A DNA stretch of 35,231 bases, taken from contig JBBRMT010000017.1 in NCBI GenBank assembly GCA_038230695.1, forward strand, positions 1 to 35,231, written 5' to 3'. The stretch is from QHBQ01 sp038230695. Lineage in GTDB: Bacteria > Chloroflexota > Chloroflexia > QHBQ01. This document shows positions 1 to 9,108 of the stretch, piece by piece. The notes below the pieces were generated by a model that ran no database searches, had not been told where the DNA came from, and saw only the letters and a list, made by a program, of their open reading frames with translations. The translations under genes were made by a program, and so were the position numbers. Each line of letters starts with the position of its first letter. Positions within the stretch are counted from its first letter, which is position 1.

Positions 1-768
1 AGCGAATGGGTGGGCAGTCTGCTGCTCATCCTCGCTGGCAGCAGCGCCGCGCTGTGGGTGTTGGTCAATCGCGGGCTGGCGCGTGGCCTCGGCTTCGCAG
101 GTGCAGTGCTGCTGCTCTCTTTCAGCATCGAGTACGCTGGGGTTAGCACTGGCGCTATCTTTGGGCCATATCAGTACACCACCGTTCTCGCTCCACTGCT
201 GCTTACCGTTCCTCTCGCCATCCCTTTCGCCTGGCTCACCGTCGTCCTCGCCTCATGGTACGTTGCCAATGCAATATTGCCCGGCAAGGCGAACCACGGT
301 TCGCCCCTACGGACTACTAGCGAACAACCCGCCTATGCCACTCATCTAATACAACTCAAAACTCAAAACTCAAAACTCAAAATTATCATCGCGGGTTTGA
401 TGACAATGCTGCTGGATCTGCTAATCGAGCCAGTGGCCGTTCACGTTAGCGGCTACTGGCTCTGGTTGCGTGGCGGGCTATATTATGGTATCCCTACGCA
501 GAACTTCATCGCCTGGGCGATAGTCGGTGGGCTGATGGGGTTGCTGGCCGCCCGCTTTATCGGCAACCCCACGCCACGCTGTGCTTATGGTTTCCTGCCA
601 CCCACGCTGTATATTATGAACGCGCTGCTATTCGGGGTGGTTGCGCTGGCGCACGGCTACGTTGTCACCGGCCTGCTGGCAGCGGTTGCCCTGATGCTGG
701 GTGGGCGAGCGTTGCTAGGCGGTCGGATTAGCGCCCCTTCCCCACCTCCCCCATTGGTTGAGGAGTGA
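1..768 (+). CDS. Carotenoid biosynthesis membrane protein, CruF-like (5' partial)
   Basis: The frame is open to the first base, so the start probably lies upstream; a GTG at 10 is the first possible start inside the window. The product is a polytopic membrane protein with hydrophobic segments throughout. The stretch with FSIEYAG and GxxxGPYQY, and later the LDLLIEP...GYW segment, are the recognisable conserved parts of the DUF422/CruF family. That family includes hydratases acting on acyclic C40/C50 carotenoids (gamma-carotene 1',2'-hydratase, bisanhydrobacterioruberin hydratase); the exact substrate cannot be told from sequence. An odd insertion at about residues 90-125, in a loop between membrane segments, is encoded by a GC-rich palindrome (288-305) and a heptamer array (353-382). 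It keeps the frame and adds a repetitive KxQNSKLK-like peptide. The gene converges on the cyclase gene. The family call is fairly secure; the activity is inferred. Confidence 0.8.
   Translation, partial: SEWVGSLLLILAGSSAALWVLVNRGLARGLGFAGAVLLLSFSIEYAGVSTGAIFGPYQYTTVLAPLLLTVPLAIPFAWLTVVLASWYVANAILPGKANHGSPLRTTSEQPAYATHLIQLKTQNSKLKIIIAGLMTMLLDLLIEPVAVHVSGYWLWLRGGLYYGIPTQNFIAWAIVGGLMGLLAARFIGNPTPRCAYGFLPPTLYIMNALLFGVVALAHGYVVTGLLAAVALMLGGRALLGGRISAPSPPPPLVEE
288..305. repeat. GC-rich palindrome (REP-like) inside the carotenoid gene
   Basis: An 8-bp perfect inverted repeat (GGCGAACC / GGTTCGCC) has a 2-nt loop and is followed by CCTACG. A near copy lies at 16098-16113, and the right-half sequence TCGCCCCTACG recurs near 35060. 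It lies within coding sequence and keeps the frame. Confidence 0.7.
353..382. repeat. Heptamer array, unit AACTCAA (4 copies)
   Basis: Four perfect tandem copies of a 7-bp unit are followed by AAATTA. The same array occurs in reverse orientation at 19360-19387, sharing about 30 nt including the terminal AATTA. The array is translated in frame inside the carotenoid gene. Confidence 0.9.
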
Positions 769-900
769 CGCGCTAGCAGTTCCGAACGGCATAGTAACAT
801 TGCAGGGATCGGGCTGCGCCTCAGCCCCTGAAACTCTTCGGCGTGCTGCAAGCCCTGAACAATACGGCTGATCACGTATTATATCATAGTTTACGCCGCG

Positions 901-2643
901 CTAGAAACCATTGGGTTCGCTGATGCGGTAGGCTTCCACCTTGCCACTGCGCCCGCGAATGTTGATGCTGCCCAGCGGCTCAGACTTGAATCGTAGCTTC
1001 ACCAGTTCATATGTCTGTTCGCCAATCACGATGCTACCACCAGCGGCGTTCTCCTCGATGCGATGGGCCAGGTTCACTGCGTCGCCAATGGCGGTGTAGT
1101 TGCGTAGGGCGGCGGTGCCAATGTTGCCCACTACTGCTTCTCCAGTGTTGATACCGATGCCGAACTCCAGCTTGACTGGGTGGTCCTGGTTGTATTCGGC
1201 CATTTTGCGTTGGATCAATAGCCCGGCCATCACCGCACGGATGGCATGGTCGGGTTGCTCGGCTGGCGCATTGAAAAGGGCCATCACCGCATCGCCCATA
1301 AACTTATCAATCGTGCCGCCACAGGCGTTAACCGCCTCAGCAGCGATGCCCAGGTAGGTGTTCAGCGCGTCCAGCAACTGCTCCGGTTCGCTGCTCTCCG
1401 CATAGCTGGTGAAGCCGCGTAGGTCGGCGAACATCACACTCACTATTTGCCGATGCCCGCCCAGGCTAGCCATGCCAGGGTCGGTAAGCAGATGCTTTGC
1501 CACGGCTGCTGGCACGTAGCTGTTGAACAGCCGATTGATCTCGCGGTATAGCAGGCTGGTGCGACTGCGCTCCGCCGATAGCGCATCCTGGCTACGCTTG
1601 AGCCGCAGCAACGCCCGCACCCGCGCCAGCAGTTCGGGATAGTTGATAGGCTTGGTCAGGTAATCGTCGGCTCCCTCCTCCAGACTGCGGATCTTGTTGC
1701 CCATATCCGCCTTGGCGGTTACGATGATGATGGGGATAAAGGGCAGCAAGGGGTTCTGGCGGATGCGCTCGGCAACTACGTGGCCGTCTATGTTGGGCAT
1801 CATCAGATCGAGCAGCAGCAGGTCAGGTGGGGTGCGCTCAATCGTGGAGAGCGCCACTGCGCCATTGTTGGCCGTGACAATCTCGTAACCCTCACGTTGC
1901 AACATCAGGGATAGCAGTTCCAGATTGTCCTCATTGTCGTCAACGATCATAATTCGTTCGCGGATAGGCGCGGGCGATTCCAGCGGAGTGTTCTCCACCA
2001 TTTGGCCTTTGGTAAGCTGGCGCAACTCCTCGGCAATCTGGGTGTAGAGGTTGGCGTTCCTGGTTGCAATGCCGATCTGGTTGGCAAGCATGGTAAGTAT
2101 TCGCAACTCGCGTTCACCATAGCCATGTTCGCCCAATGACATCACGCTCATTACGCCGACTATCTCCTCGGCGTAGAGCGGCACGCTGATCAGCGAATGG
2201 CCGCCCAGCTCATGCAGCCGTATATCGCTAGGATCAGCAATTAGCAGAGGCTGACGGTTGTCGGCCACGAAGTTCGCCAGGCTACTGCGTAGCGCGAATG
2301 CGCCTAGCGTTTTATCACTCGCTGCTGGTCGCTTGCGCTCGACCGCCAGTCGCAACCGCCCATCGCGGGGCTGGTAGAGGTGGATCCAGGCATAGGCAAC
2401 CGTGCCTAGCACCTCTAGCACACTATCGAGCGTGACGCGCATCATCGCGTCTACATCAAGCGATTGGTTGAGCGCCGCCGCGATCAGATTGATAGCGGCC
2501 AACTCCTGATTGCGCTGCGCCAGTTCGGTTTCCAATTGTTGTTTCTCGCTGCTCGACGGTTGGGATTCTGCTGTTCCGTCTAGGGCATCGCTGTGCTGGT
2601 CTATGTCTCTCGCGCTGTTCATCACTGCTTCCTCACCTGGCAT
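901..2643 (-). CDS. GAF-receiver-class III adenylate cyclase
   Basis: This 580-aa soluble signalling protein has, in order, a short coiled coil (about 33-55), a GAF domain (about 55-205), a response-regulator receiver (about 230-345, phospho-acceptor D279 in LLLLDLMMP, conserved K331) and a class III nucleotide cyclase domain (about 395-575). Metal-binding aspartates are visible at D407 (FADLRGF) and D451 (KFMGD). K447 and D521 are the pair normally associated with ATP selectivity, and N524 and R528 are the transition-state residues. All catalytic residues are therefore present, and cAMP production controlled by phosphorylation and GAF ligand binding is predicted. The ATG at 2643 has a GGGAG about 10 nt upstream; an in-frame ATG at 2622 has an equally good AGGTGAGG 8 nt upstream, so the start is uncertain by 7 codons. 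The gene is divergent from the metalloprotease/NurA/kinase operon, whose histidine kinase lacks its own regulator. Confidence 0.9.
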   Translation of the reverse strand: MPGEEAVMNSARDIDQHSDALDGTAESQPSSSEKQQLETELAQRNQELAAINLIAAALNQSLDVDAMMRVTLDSVLEVLGTVAYAWIHLYQPRDGRLRLAVERKRPAASDKTLGAFALRSSLANFVADNRQPLLIADPSDIRLHELGGHSLISVPLYAEEIVGVMSVMSLGEHGYGERELRILTMLANQIGIATRNANLYTQIAEELRQLTKGQMVENTPLESPAPIRERIMIVDDNEDNLELLSLMLQREGYEIVTANNGAVALSTIERTPPDLLLLDLMMPNIDGHVVAERIRQNPLLPFIPIIIVTAKADMGNKIRSLEEGADDYLTKPINYPELLARVRALLRLKRSQDALSAERSRTSLLYREINRLFNSYVPAAVAKHLLTDPGMASLGGHRQIVSVMFADLRGFTSYAESSEPEQLLDALNTYLGIAAEAVNACGGTIDKFMGDAVMALFNAPAEQPDHAIRAVMAGLLIQRKMAEYNQDHPVKLEFGIGINTGEAVVGNIGTAALRNYTAIGDAVNLAHRIEENAAGGSIVIGEQTYELVKLRFKSEPLGSINIRGRSGKVEAYRISEPNGF

Positions 2644-2741
2644 CTTGCACCATCTCCCTGTTTCCTGATCAACTTCTCAGCCGCTCAATCAGATATTGAC
2701 TGTCCACCCCTGGTCTCGTATGGGTTGGGGATACTATCCAG

Positions 2742-2750
2742 ATTATAACA
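2742..2750 (-). promoter_or_regulatory. Extended -10 promoter for the cyclase gene
   Basis: On the minus strand the sequence reads TGTTATAAT, a perfect extended -10 element about 100 nt before the cyclase start. No good -35 hexamer is visible. In the same divergent region the plus strand has TATACT at 2789-2794, a possible -10 for the metalloprotease operon. Confidence 0.45.
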
Positions 2751-2841
2751 CAAGTGGGGCGAAAGTGGCAGCGGTGCAGCAAATGTTGTATACTAAGCCA
2801 CAAACGAACGGTTGTTTCACCCTGGAAAGGTAACATCTACT

Positions 2842-4059
2842 ATGCCTAACTCAAAAAGCAATATTCGCGCTATGGTTAGCGCGGGTCTGGCTGCAGGCGC
2901 AACCCTGGGCGCGGTCGCAACTACCGTTGCCCGCCAGCGGGCAGGTGAGCAAACCGCTGGCAGTCCTTCACTGATCAACTGGCGGCGGGCGCAGGCAATT
3001 GCCGCCGCGCTCAACCGCAACGACTCCTTTGCCAACGCTCCCCGCGAACAGTTCAATCAGTATTATGCCGCCATGGTGCGAAGGGCCGCTCCGCTGGTGG
3101 CCGCCGCGATTGGCAGCGAAATGCCCGACCGCACGCTGCACGTCGCGGCGGTCAGTCGCTCCCAGTGGGTAGCAGCCAACATCAGCAGCTTCCGCAATCT
3201 GTTTGCCCCCATCGAGCGTTTCCACGCTGAAGGTCAGGAGCAGGAGGGGCAGGGCGGTGCGATCGGCAACCTGCTGTTCGGTGGCATCAACCAGGCGCTC
3301 CTCAGCGCGGAGGTAGGCGGATTGCTCGGCTATCTCGCCCGCCACGTCCTCGGTCAGTATGACCTCAGCCTGCTGGCCCCGGAGATGCGTAGCGGCAAGC
3401 TCTACTTCGTGGAGTCGAATATCAGCGCCTTGCAGACCCAGCTTGGCCTCGACCCCGACGACTTCCGCCTCTGGATTACCCTGCACGAAGTAACCCACGC
3501 CTACCAGTTCCAGGCTCACGCCTGGCTGCGCCCTTACTTCGATCAGATGCTCAACGACTACTTCGACACCCTGCGAGAGGACATGGGCGCATTGCGTGAA
3601 GGAGCGATGGGCCTGCGTACCTTCTTCGACCGCGCCCGCAATGATAAAGGCAAAGGTCAGGGTTGGATCGAAGCAGTGATGACCCCAGAGCAGCGCGACA
3701 TATTCCAGCGCATCCAGGCATTGATGACCATCGTCGAGGGCAGCGGTAACTACGTGATGAACATCGTGGGCAAGGAGTTGCTGCCCAGCTACGACTACAT
3801 CCACGACCGGGTGGAAAATCGCCAGGGCAACCGCAAGCCGATCGAAAAGCTGTTTATGCGGCTCACTGGTCTGGACATAAAGATGGAGCAGTACGCCCAG
3901 GGCGAAGTGTTCCTCAAGGCGGTGGCCGAAGCGAAGGGGCAGGCGTTCACCAACCTGGTCTGGCGCGGCCCAGATTATATGCCCAGCGTCGAGGAGATCA
4001 AGAATCCCGCTGCCTGGATTGACCGTATCGAGATGATACAGAAGACGGTCAGCGTCTAA
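2842..4059 (+). CDS. Zinc-dependent metalloprotease, Zincin_2 / F420-biosynthesis-associated family
   Basis: The 405-aa product carries a zincin motif H215-E216-V-T-H219 (LHEVTHAYQF), which supplies two zinc-binding histidines and the general base. Length and layout match the Zincin_2 (DUF2342) family, often annotated as a coenzyme F420 biosynthesis-associated protein, whose substrate is not known. The N-terminus has a weakly hydrophobic Ala/Gly-rich helix (about 10-30) that could be a membrane-associated segment rather than a clear signal peptide. I chose the ATG at 2842 because GGAAAGG lies 11 nt upstream; a TTG at 2812 would add ten poorly supported residues. It is the first gene of a run of four plus-strand genes, 17 nt before the nurA-like gene. 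The family is confident, the biological role is not. Confidence 0.85.
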   Translation: MPNSKSNIRAMVSAGLAAGATLGAVATTVARQRAGEQTAGSPSLINWRRAQAIAAALNRNDSFANAPREQFNQYYAAMVRRAAPLVAAAIGSEMPDRTLHVAAVSRSQWVAANISSFRNLFAPIERFHAEGQEQEGQGGAIGNLLFGGINQALLSAEVGGLLGYLARHVLGQYDLSLLAPEMRSGKLYFVESNISALQTQLGLDPDDFRLWITLHEVTHAYQFQAHAWLRPYFDQMLNDYFDTLREDMGALREGAMGLRTFFDRARNDKGKGQGWIEAVMTPEQRDIFQRIQALMTIVEGSGNYVMNIVGKELLPSYDYIHDRVENRQGNRKPIEKLFMRLTGLDIKMEQYAQGEVFLKAVAEAKGQAFTNLVWRGPDYMPSVEEIKNPAAWIDRIEMIQKTVSV

Positions 4060-4076
4060 AGAAGCGTGGTACATAG

Positions 4077-5258
4077 ATGCCATATAACATTAACAAAGTT
4101 GCCGTACAGATCGGCGAAACCATGGAGCAGGCGCGTAAGCAACAAGCCGAACGTGAATATGCGCTGGCGATGGCAATCGAACTCTACTCTAAGGCTTGCG
4201 CCCGGCTGGAAGAATGGCAGTCGCTAGTGGAGCAGGCTCAGGATCGTCCCCGCCGTCGCCGCGCCAGGCCGCTCATCCCTACTGATGGGGTAATATCTGA
4301 TTGCAAGCCATACCCACCCTCCCAATCTGTACCCACCAGTGGATATCGCGTGATTGCCACCGACTCCTCACACGTTGAGGCTGATCGTCATCGCGGCGCG
4401 TTTTGTCACCTGATCAATATTGGGCGGGTGATGATACAATATGGCCTGGAAGCGGCAGCCAGTCTGGAAAGTGAACCATCCCATTGCAGCGACTACCTCG
4501 CTCCCATAGATGAGCAGGGCGATACGCTAGAGGCAGAGTGCATCGCCCTGGAAATGCGTCATCTCTATGAGCTAGCTGATCAGCATCGCCCCGACCTGGC
4601 GATTTACGATGGTACGCTTTATCAAACTGGCTCCAACCTGTTCGGCTCAGCAGCCTCGCCACAGCGTATTCAGCCTTATCTTGACGAATATAATCGGCAT
4701 TTGGCGAGTTTTAGTAAGTTGTCAGTTCCTGTGGCTGGATTCGTCAGTGGCGGGCGGGCGACGTATGTGGTGCGTGCGCTGGCTGATGTGCTAAATAGTA
4801 AGCCTGATATGTTTGACCTGGGCAAGAGTAAGGCTGCTGAACTCGCCGAGCAATTTGAGCATCTAACCGATGTGGATGTTTTTAGTCAGATCCTGGAGCC
4901 GGGTGAGCGTTCTCTGATCTTCCAGCCCTGGGTACCTATGTCAGACACAGATCGGCGCGATAGCCAGATGCCAGTACGGGGTACGGAGAACTACTTCACC
5001 TATCTCATGTTTGATGAAGTTGTGCGTATCGAGTTCCCTGATTGGGCATTGTCTCAGCTTGGGCGCATCCATGAACTGCTTATTAGTCAGTGCGCTCTGG
5101 GCAAAGGCTATCCGCTTGCGGTTGACCTCGCTCATCAGTATGCCGTGCTACGCAACGATGATCGCGAGTCGTACTTTTATCTCCTGGGGCGCTATGGTTT
5201 GATGCATACCGCTTCGGCGAAGGCGCGTAGCAAAAAAGCACATGGAGGCAATATTTAA
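4077..5258 (+). CDS. nurA: NurA-family 5'-3' nuclease
   Basis: The 393-aa protein has the NurA domain signature. It begins with an N-terminal helical region (1-60), followed by D96 in VIATDSSHVEAD, a second metal-binding region with D178 (LAIYDGT), the GFVSGGRATYVVRAL segment, and the C-terminal YPLAVDLAHQYAVL motif with conserved Asp and His. NurA forms a complex with the hexameric HerA translocase and degrades 5' strands at double-strand breaks; a HerA gene lies 4.2 kb downstream (9457). The ATG start follows the metalloprotease stop by 17 nt with only a weak Shine-Dalgarno, suggesting translational coupling. The stop overlaps the start of the next gene (TAATG). Function is inferred from family membership, but the motifs are complete. 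Confidence 0.85.
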   Translation: MPYNINKVAVQIGETMEQARKQQAEREYALAMAIELYSKACARLEEWQSLVEQAQDRPRRRRARPLIPTDGVISDCKPYPPSQSVPTSGYRVIATDSSHVEADRHRGAFCHLINIGRVMIQYGLEAAASLESEPSHCSDYLAPIDEQGDTLEAECIALEMRHLYELADQHRPDLAIYDGTLYQTGSNLFGSAASPQRIQPYLDEYNRHLASFSKLSVPVAGFVSGGRATYVVRALADVLNSKPDMFDLGKSKAAELAEQFEHLTDVDVFSQILEPGERSLIFQPWVPMSDTDRRDSQMPVRGTENYFTYLMFDEVVRIEFPDWALSQLGRIHELLISQCALGKGYPLAVDLAHQYAVLRNDDRESYFYLLGRYGLMHTASAKARSKKAHGGNI

Positions 5259-5914
5259 TGACCAGCGTCATCCATTTGAACGGCGGAACACCATCCTCTA
5301 CGGACATTCACCCATCCACCCGCCAGGTTTGGGGCGAGATCGTAGCGGCAAGTTATACAGAGTTTACAGCAGAGAGCTACACGCTTCATGAAAGCCCTGC
5401 GCTGGGTCAACTAGTTCGCGCCGAACACGCGGTCGGAGTAGTACACAAAGCAAGTACCGAGAGTATCGGCCTGACCTCGCGTGAGGGTAAACCTGATGAT
5501 GAGGATGGCGCTGTCTACAAACTTCACCCAGAGTTTGAGTACACGCTACACACACGCTTTAGCGCCCTTGCGGTTGGTTATTATAAGGACGCTAGTATAG
5601 TTCATGCCTATCCAGATAAGCTACCACATTTGCACTTTCAGTGTTACCTGCTCGATGATGCGGCGATGATTAGTTTTACCGCCAAGCCTGGCTACCTTCG
5701 CCCACTGGTTACCGCATCTGATTGCTGTGTGGATGAAGCAATCGCTTATCTGCTATCTCGCGTCTTCTATATACATGGTAAGGATAGCGCCCACCTACTG
5801 GCTGCCACCACTTACCTTAGCCGTCTGCTAAAGGGACAATATGACCGCCTGCTTGCCATCCTCGAAACCCTCGAAGGGATGCTGGGCGAAGATTACGCAT
5901 TGGCGGGTGAGTAG
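5258..5914 (+). CDS. NurA-coupled protein, probable HAS-barrel-like
   Basis: This 218-aa protein starts on the overlapping TAATG of the NurA gene with a strong GGAGG 9 nt upstream, so the two are almost certainly co-translated. Residues about 20-65 (VWGEIVAASYTEF, then LGQLVRAEHAVGVV) are short beta strands around a conserved Gly, as in the HAS-barrel that precedes the ATPase in HerA. A region with HPEFEYTLHTRFSALAVGYY and a Pro/His-rich loop (about 93-130) follows, then a helical C-terminus. Stand-alone HAS-barrel-like proteins next to NurA are known in other bacteria, and I infer the same here; the similarity is weak by eye. It would be an adaptor between NurA and HerA. No catalytic motif is evident. 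Confidence 0.55.
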   Translation: MTSVIHLNGGTPSSTDIHPSTRQVWGEIVAASYTEFTAESYTLHESPALGQLVRAEHAVGVVHKASTESIGLTSREGKPDDEDGAVYKLHPEFEYTLHTRFSALAVGYYKDASIVHAYPDKLPHLHFQCYLLDDAAMISFTAKPGYLRPLVTASDCCVDEAIAYLLSRVFYIHGKDSAHLLAATTYLSRLLKGQYDRLLAILETLEGMLGEDYALAGE

Positions 5915-5955
5915 GAAAAAGAAATTGGCTCAACCCTTCGGTGGAGACAGAAATA

Positions 5956-8900
5956 ATGGCTGAACTAGACGCTGCGCTATTCGAGCTTGCTCCCAGCGCC
6001 ATGCTGTACTTTGACGCTAATTTGTGTCTGCAATGTATTAATCGCCAGGCCCAACTCTGGTGGCAGCTTTCTCCCGATCAGGGACTGGGCCTGCCAATCA
6101 GTTCGCTTGTGCTTACCGGTATAGAAGAGCAACAACTGCGGGAGGGGATCAGCAGCGGGTTGGCGGGCAAGGGGCAGGCTACACTTGAAAATGGCGAACT
6201 CTATCTCAATATTATCTATACGCCCATATCGCAGCTAGCGGGTGGGTACGGCGTGTTGGTATCAGCCACCGATGTCAGTGAGCAGTATACGCTTGAGCGC
6301 GAGCTTAAGCGCAGAGGCGATGAGCTGCAAGCCGTCCTTGATAATCTGGGTGAGGGCGTACTGCTGGCCGACACCTACGGCAATCAGCTTTATCTCAACG
6401 AAGCGGGACGTACCATGCTTGGCATGGTGGCGGAGACGGAACTGCCAAACCTGGAGAGCGATAAGCGGCCCGGTGTGCATGACCTCTTCGGCAACGAGAT
6501 TCCCGTCGCTGAATACCCCATCAGCAGGGCGTTGCGTGGTGAACGCTTTACCGATGCCGAACTCTACTTCGGTGGGCCGGATGGTATCGCTCGGCGGCTC
6601 TCCTCTAGCGGCTCCTCGCTCAAGGATGAAGATGGGCAGGTGCGGTTGGGTATCTCAGTCTTCCGCGATGTAAGTAAATTGCACGAATTGGAAAGCCGCC
6701 TCAAGGACAGCCGTGACGAACTCCTCGCAGTCCTCGATAATATGACTGATGCTGTATCGCTGGTGGAGGCAAACGGCACGGTTCGCTACATCAACCCTGC
6801 CGCCCGCAAGCTGCTGGGCTTGGATGCCAATCAGCCGCTGGGAAGCAATCCGCCTACCTATATAGCGGCGCTAGATGAAGATAGCAGCGGTCTGGCAGCG
6901 GCGCGTGAACAAACCCTTAGAGCGCAAAGTGGCGAGATCTTCACCGATGCCGAAATCACCTTCATCTCCCCCGATAATACACACCACATACTCAGCATCA
7001 GCGGGAGCAGCGTGCGAGACGATGCAGGCCGCGTGCGCCTGGGCATTACGGTTGGACGTGATATAACCGCGCAACGCAATCTGGAGCAAGAGCTTAAGAA
7101 CAAAAATGATGAGCTTCAAGCCGTGCTGGACTATATACCCGACTCGGTAGTGCTGTTCGAGTCCGATGGGCGTATCCGCTATCGTAACCGTGCCAGCCAA
7201 CAATTCCTCGGTCAGCAACTGTCTGAGGATGTGAACCAGATTGAAGATTATCGGCAGCACATTGATGTGCGTGATAGTGAAGGGCAGCCATTGTCGGTCG
7301 CTGATTATCCCATCAGCCATGTGCTGGATAGCGCCGAGGTGTCAGAAGGCGAGATGACCCTCAACTTTCCAGATGGCAACTGGAAGAGCTTGCGCCAGGC
7401 TGCCGCACGGGTGCGCGATCAGGCGGGCAACCTGCGGCTGGTCGTTTCCATCGTGCAAGATATTACCAACCAGGTGCGGCTGACAAACAGCCTGCGCGAG
7501 AGCCGCGATGAACTGCAGGCTGTTCTCGACAACATGACCGAGGGAGTATTGCTGTTTGAAGCTGATGGGCAGGTGCGTTACCGCAATTCTGCCCAGCGGC
7601 GGCTTATGGGGATGACTTCGACTCCTGGGCTTGCCGTTCCTGGGCAGACGCTAAACATTCGCCACGCCGACGGTAGCCCGGTAGCGCCTGACGAGCTGCC
7701 ATTGGAACGCATTTTCAATGGCGAGGTGTTTAGCATAGTCGAATATCTTTTCACTAACCTGGCGGGGGAACAGATTGTGGTCGCTTGCAGCGGTTCGAGC
7801 GTGCGCCGCGCTGACGGCAGCATCGGCCTGGGCATCTTTGTAATGCACGATATTAGCAAACTTCGTGAAGCTGAACAGCAAGTTGTCACCTTTTTGCAAG
7901 AGGCGGAGCAGGAACGTAACCGACTGGAGAGCGTTATCGAGCAGATGCCGGAAGGGGTAATAATTATTGCCTCGCCGAATAATCGGCTGGTGCGGATGAA
8001 TCGGGTAGCGGCAGAGATTTACGGCCTCGATGCCGATCTCCTACCCCGTATCAATTCCACTAATCTTCGGCACTACGATACCTTTAGCCCCGAAGGAGAG
8101 GCTTTGCCACCCGCAGCAAGGCCGCTGCAACGGGCAATGACTGGCGAAATAGTGAAGGCGGCGCAGCTTAGAATACGTCGCGCCGACCAGAAGGAAGTAG
8201 ACTTGCTGGTAAGCGCCGCCCCTATTATCGAGGGGAGTGGGCAGCATGAACGTATCAGCGGGGCCGTGAGCGTATTCCAGGATATTAGTGAACTCAAGGA
8301 GCTTGAGCGGCTAAAGGATGAGTTCATTTCGATCACTTCGCACGAGCTACGCACCCCGATAACCAGCATCAAAGGTTATGCTGAGGTTATTAGTCGCAGG
8401 CTGCGGCGAATGGATGATAGCGTAAAGGTTTCGCTTCAAAAGCCGCTCGATACCATCATTGAGCGTACTGAGCGGATGAATCAGATGGTCAATGATTTGC
8501 TTGATGTTTCCCGTATTGCCACAGGCCGTCTTGAGGTTTTGGGCCGTAGCTTCGACCTAGCCTTCATTATCACGAAACTGGTAGCCGACTCGCGGTTGAC
8601 CAGTCATCGTACCTTCCACCTTGAACTGCCCGATAGCCCGGTGCTAGCGCTTGGCGAAGAGCGGCTCATCGAGCAGGTGCTAACCAACCTGATTGGCAAC
8701 GCGGTCAAGTACAGCCCGGCTGATGCTATTATTGCCGTGAGGTTGACCAGGGAAAAGGGACACGCAGCGGTTAGCGTTACCGACATGGGCATCGGTATTG
8801 GCAATGAGCAGCAAGCGCATCTATTTGAACGCTTCTACCGTACCAAACAGGCAAAGGATCATGCGTCGGGGCTGGGACTGGGCTTGTACATCGCTAACTC

Positions 8901-8994
8901 AATTATCGTAGCGCACGGCGGACGTATGTGGGTGGAGAGTGAAGGAGCTAATAAAGGCTCGACCTTCAGCTTCACTGTACCGCTGGCCGGGTGA
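5956..8994 (+). CDS. Soluble multi-PAS sensor histidine kinase
   Basis: A 1012-aa cytosolic kinase with no membrane segment. Six PAS-like domains run at about 4-108, 124-245, 255-375, 387-510, 518-640 and 656-775. They are joined by short helical linkers ending in near-repeats of DELQAVLDN, which implies domain multiplication by internal duplication. The HisKA domain has the phospho-acceptor H796 (SHELRTP); the HATPase_c domain (about 895-1010) shows the N box (NLIGNAVKYS), the G1 box (DMGIGIG) and the G2 box (GLGLGLYIA). The ATG at 5956 is preferred because GGTGGAG sits 9 nt upstream; a GTG at 5941 would overlap that site. The gene is the last of the metalloprotease-NurA-HAS run (41-nt gap). 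No response regulator is encoded beside it on the same strand; the receiver-cyclase at 901-2643 is the nearest candidate target. Confidence 0.9.
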   Translation: MAELDAALFELAPSAMLYFDANLCLQCINRQAQLWWQLSPDQGLGLPISSLVLTGIEEQQLREGISSGLAGKGQATLENGELYLNIIYTPISQLAGGYGVLVSATDVSEQYTLERELKRRGDELQAVLDNLGEGVLLADTYGNQLYLNEAGRTMLGMVAETELPNLESDKRPGVHDLFGNEIPVAEYPISRALRGERFTDAELYFGGPDGIARRLSSSGSSLKDEDGQVRLGISVFRDVSKLHELESRLKDSRDELLAVLDNMTDAVSLVEANGTVRYINPAARKLLGLDANQPLGSNPPTYIAALDEDSSGLAAAREQTLRAQSGEIFTDAEITFISPDNTHHILSISGSSVRDDAGRVRLGITVGRDITAQRNLEQELKNKNDELQAVLDYIPDSVVLFESDGRIRYRNRASQQFLGQQLSEDVNQIEDYRQHIDVRDSEGQPLSVADYPISHVLDSAEVSEGEMTLNFPDGNWKSLRQAAARVRDQAGNLRLVVSIVQDITNQVRLTNSLRESRDELQAVLDNMTEGVLLFEADGQVRYRNSAQRRLMGMTSTPGLAVPGQTLNIRHADGSPVAPDELPLERIFNGEVFSIVEYLFTNLAGEQIVVACSGSSVRRADGSIGLGIFVMHDISKLREAEQQVVTFLQEAEQERNRLESVIEQMPEGVIIIASPNNRLVRMNRVAAEIYGLDADLLPRINSTNLRHYDTFSPEGEALPPAARPLQRAMTGEIVKAAQLRIRRADQKEVDLLVSAAPIIEGSGQHERISGAVSVFQDISELKELERLKDEFISITSHELRTPITSIKGYAEVISRRLRRMDDSVKVSLQKPLDTIIERTERMNQMVNDLLDVSRIATGRLEVLGRSFDLAFIITKLVADSRLTSHRTFHLELPDSPVLALGEERLIEQVLTNLIGNAVKYSPADAIIAVRLTREKGHAAVSVTDMGIGIGNEQQAHLFERFYRTKQAKDHASGLGLGLYIANSIIVAHGGRMWVESEGANKGSTFSFTVPLAG

Positions 8995-9045
8995 CAATCT
9001 TGCCAATGGTGATAATTCCAGCCGTATAACATAAACACATGGATA

Positions 9046-9075
9046 AGCAAAAGGAGCGTACATTAAGTACGCTCC
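9046..9075 (-). terminator. Intrinsic terminator of the 63-aa gene
   Basis: A perfect 9-bp stem (GGAGCGTAC / GTACGCTCC) with a 5-nt loop is followed, on the minus strand, by TTTTGCTT. It lies 34 nt beyond the stop of the minus-strand small gene and 58 nt after the kinase stop. The plus strand lacks a T tract, so the minus orientation is favoured. Confidence 0.75.
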
Positions 9076-9108
9076 CCAGCCTGACAAAGAAATTTCGTTG
9101 ATTATCGC

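Noticed and set aside
850..892. A TGATATAAT-like extended -10 on the minus strand between the carotenoid and cyclase genes
   Set aside because: It would transcribe antisense into the carotenoid gene with no gene to serve, and AT-rich matches of this length arise by chance.
2968..4083. A 371-codon open frame on the minus strand opposite the metalloprotease
   Set aside because: It is a shadow of the GC-rich coding strand; the plus strand has the HEVTH motif, a ribosome site and a family match.
5941..5955. GTG start for the histidine kinase
   Set aside because: It overlaps the Shine-Dalgarno GGTGGAG that serves the ATG at 5956.
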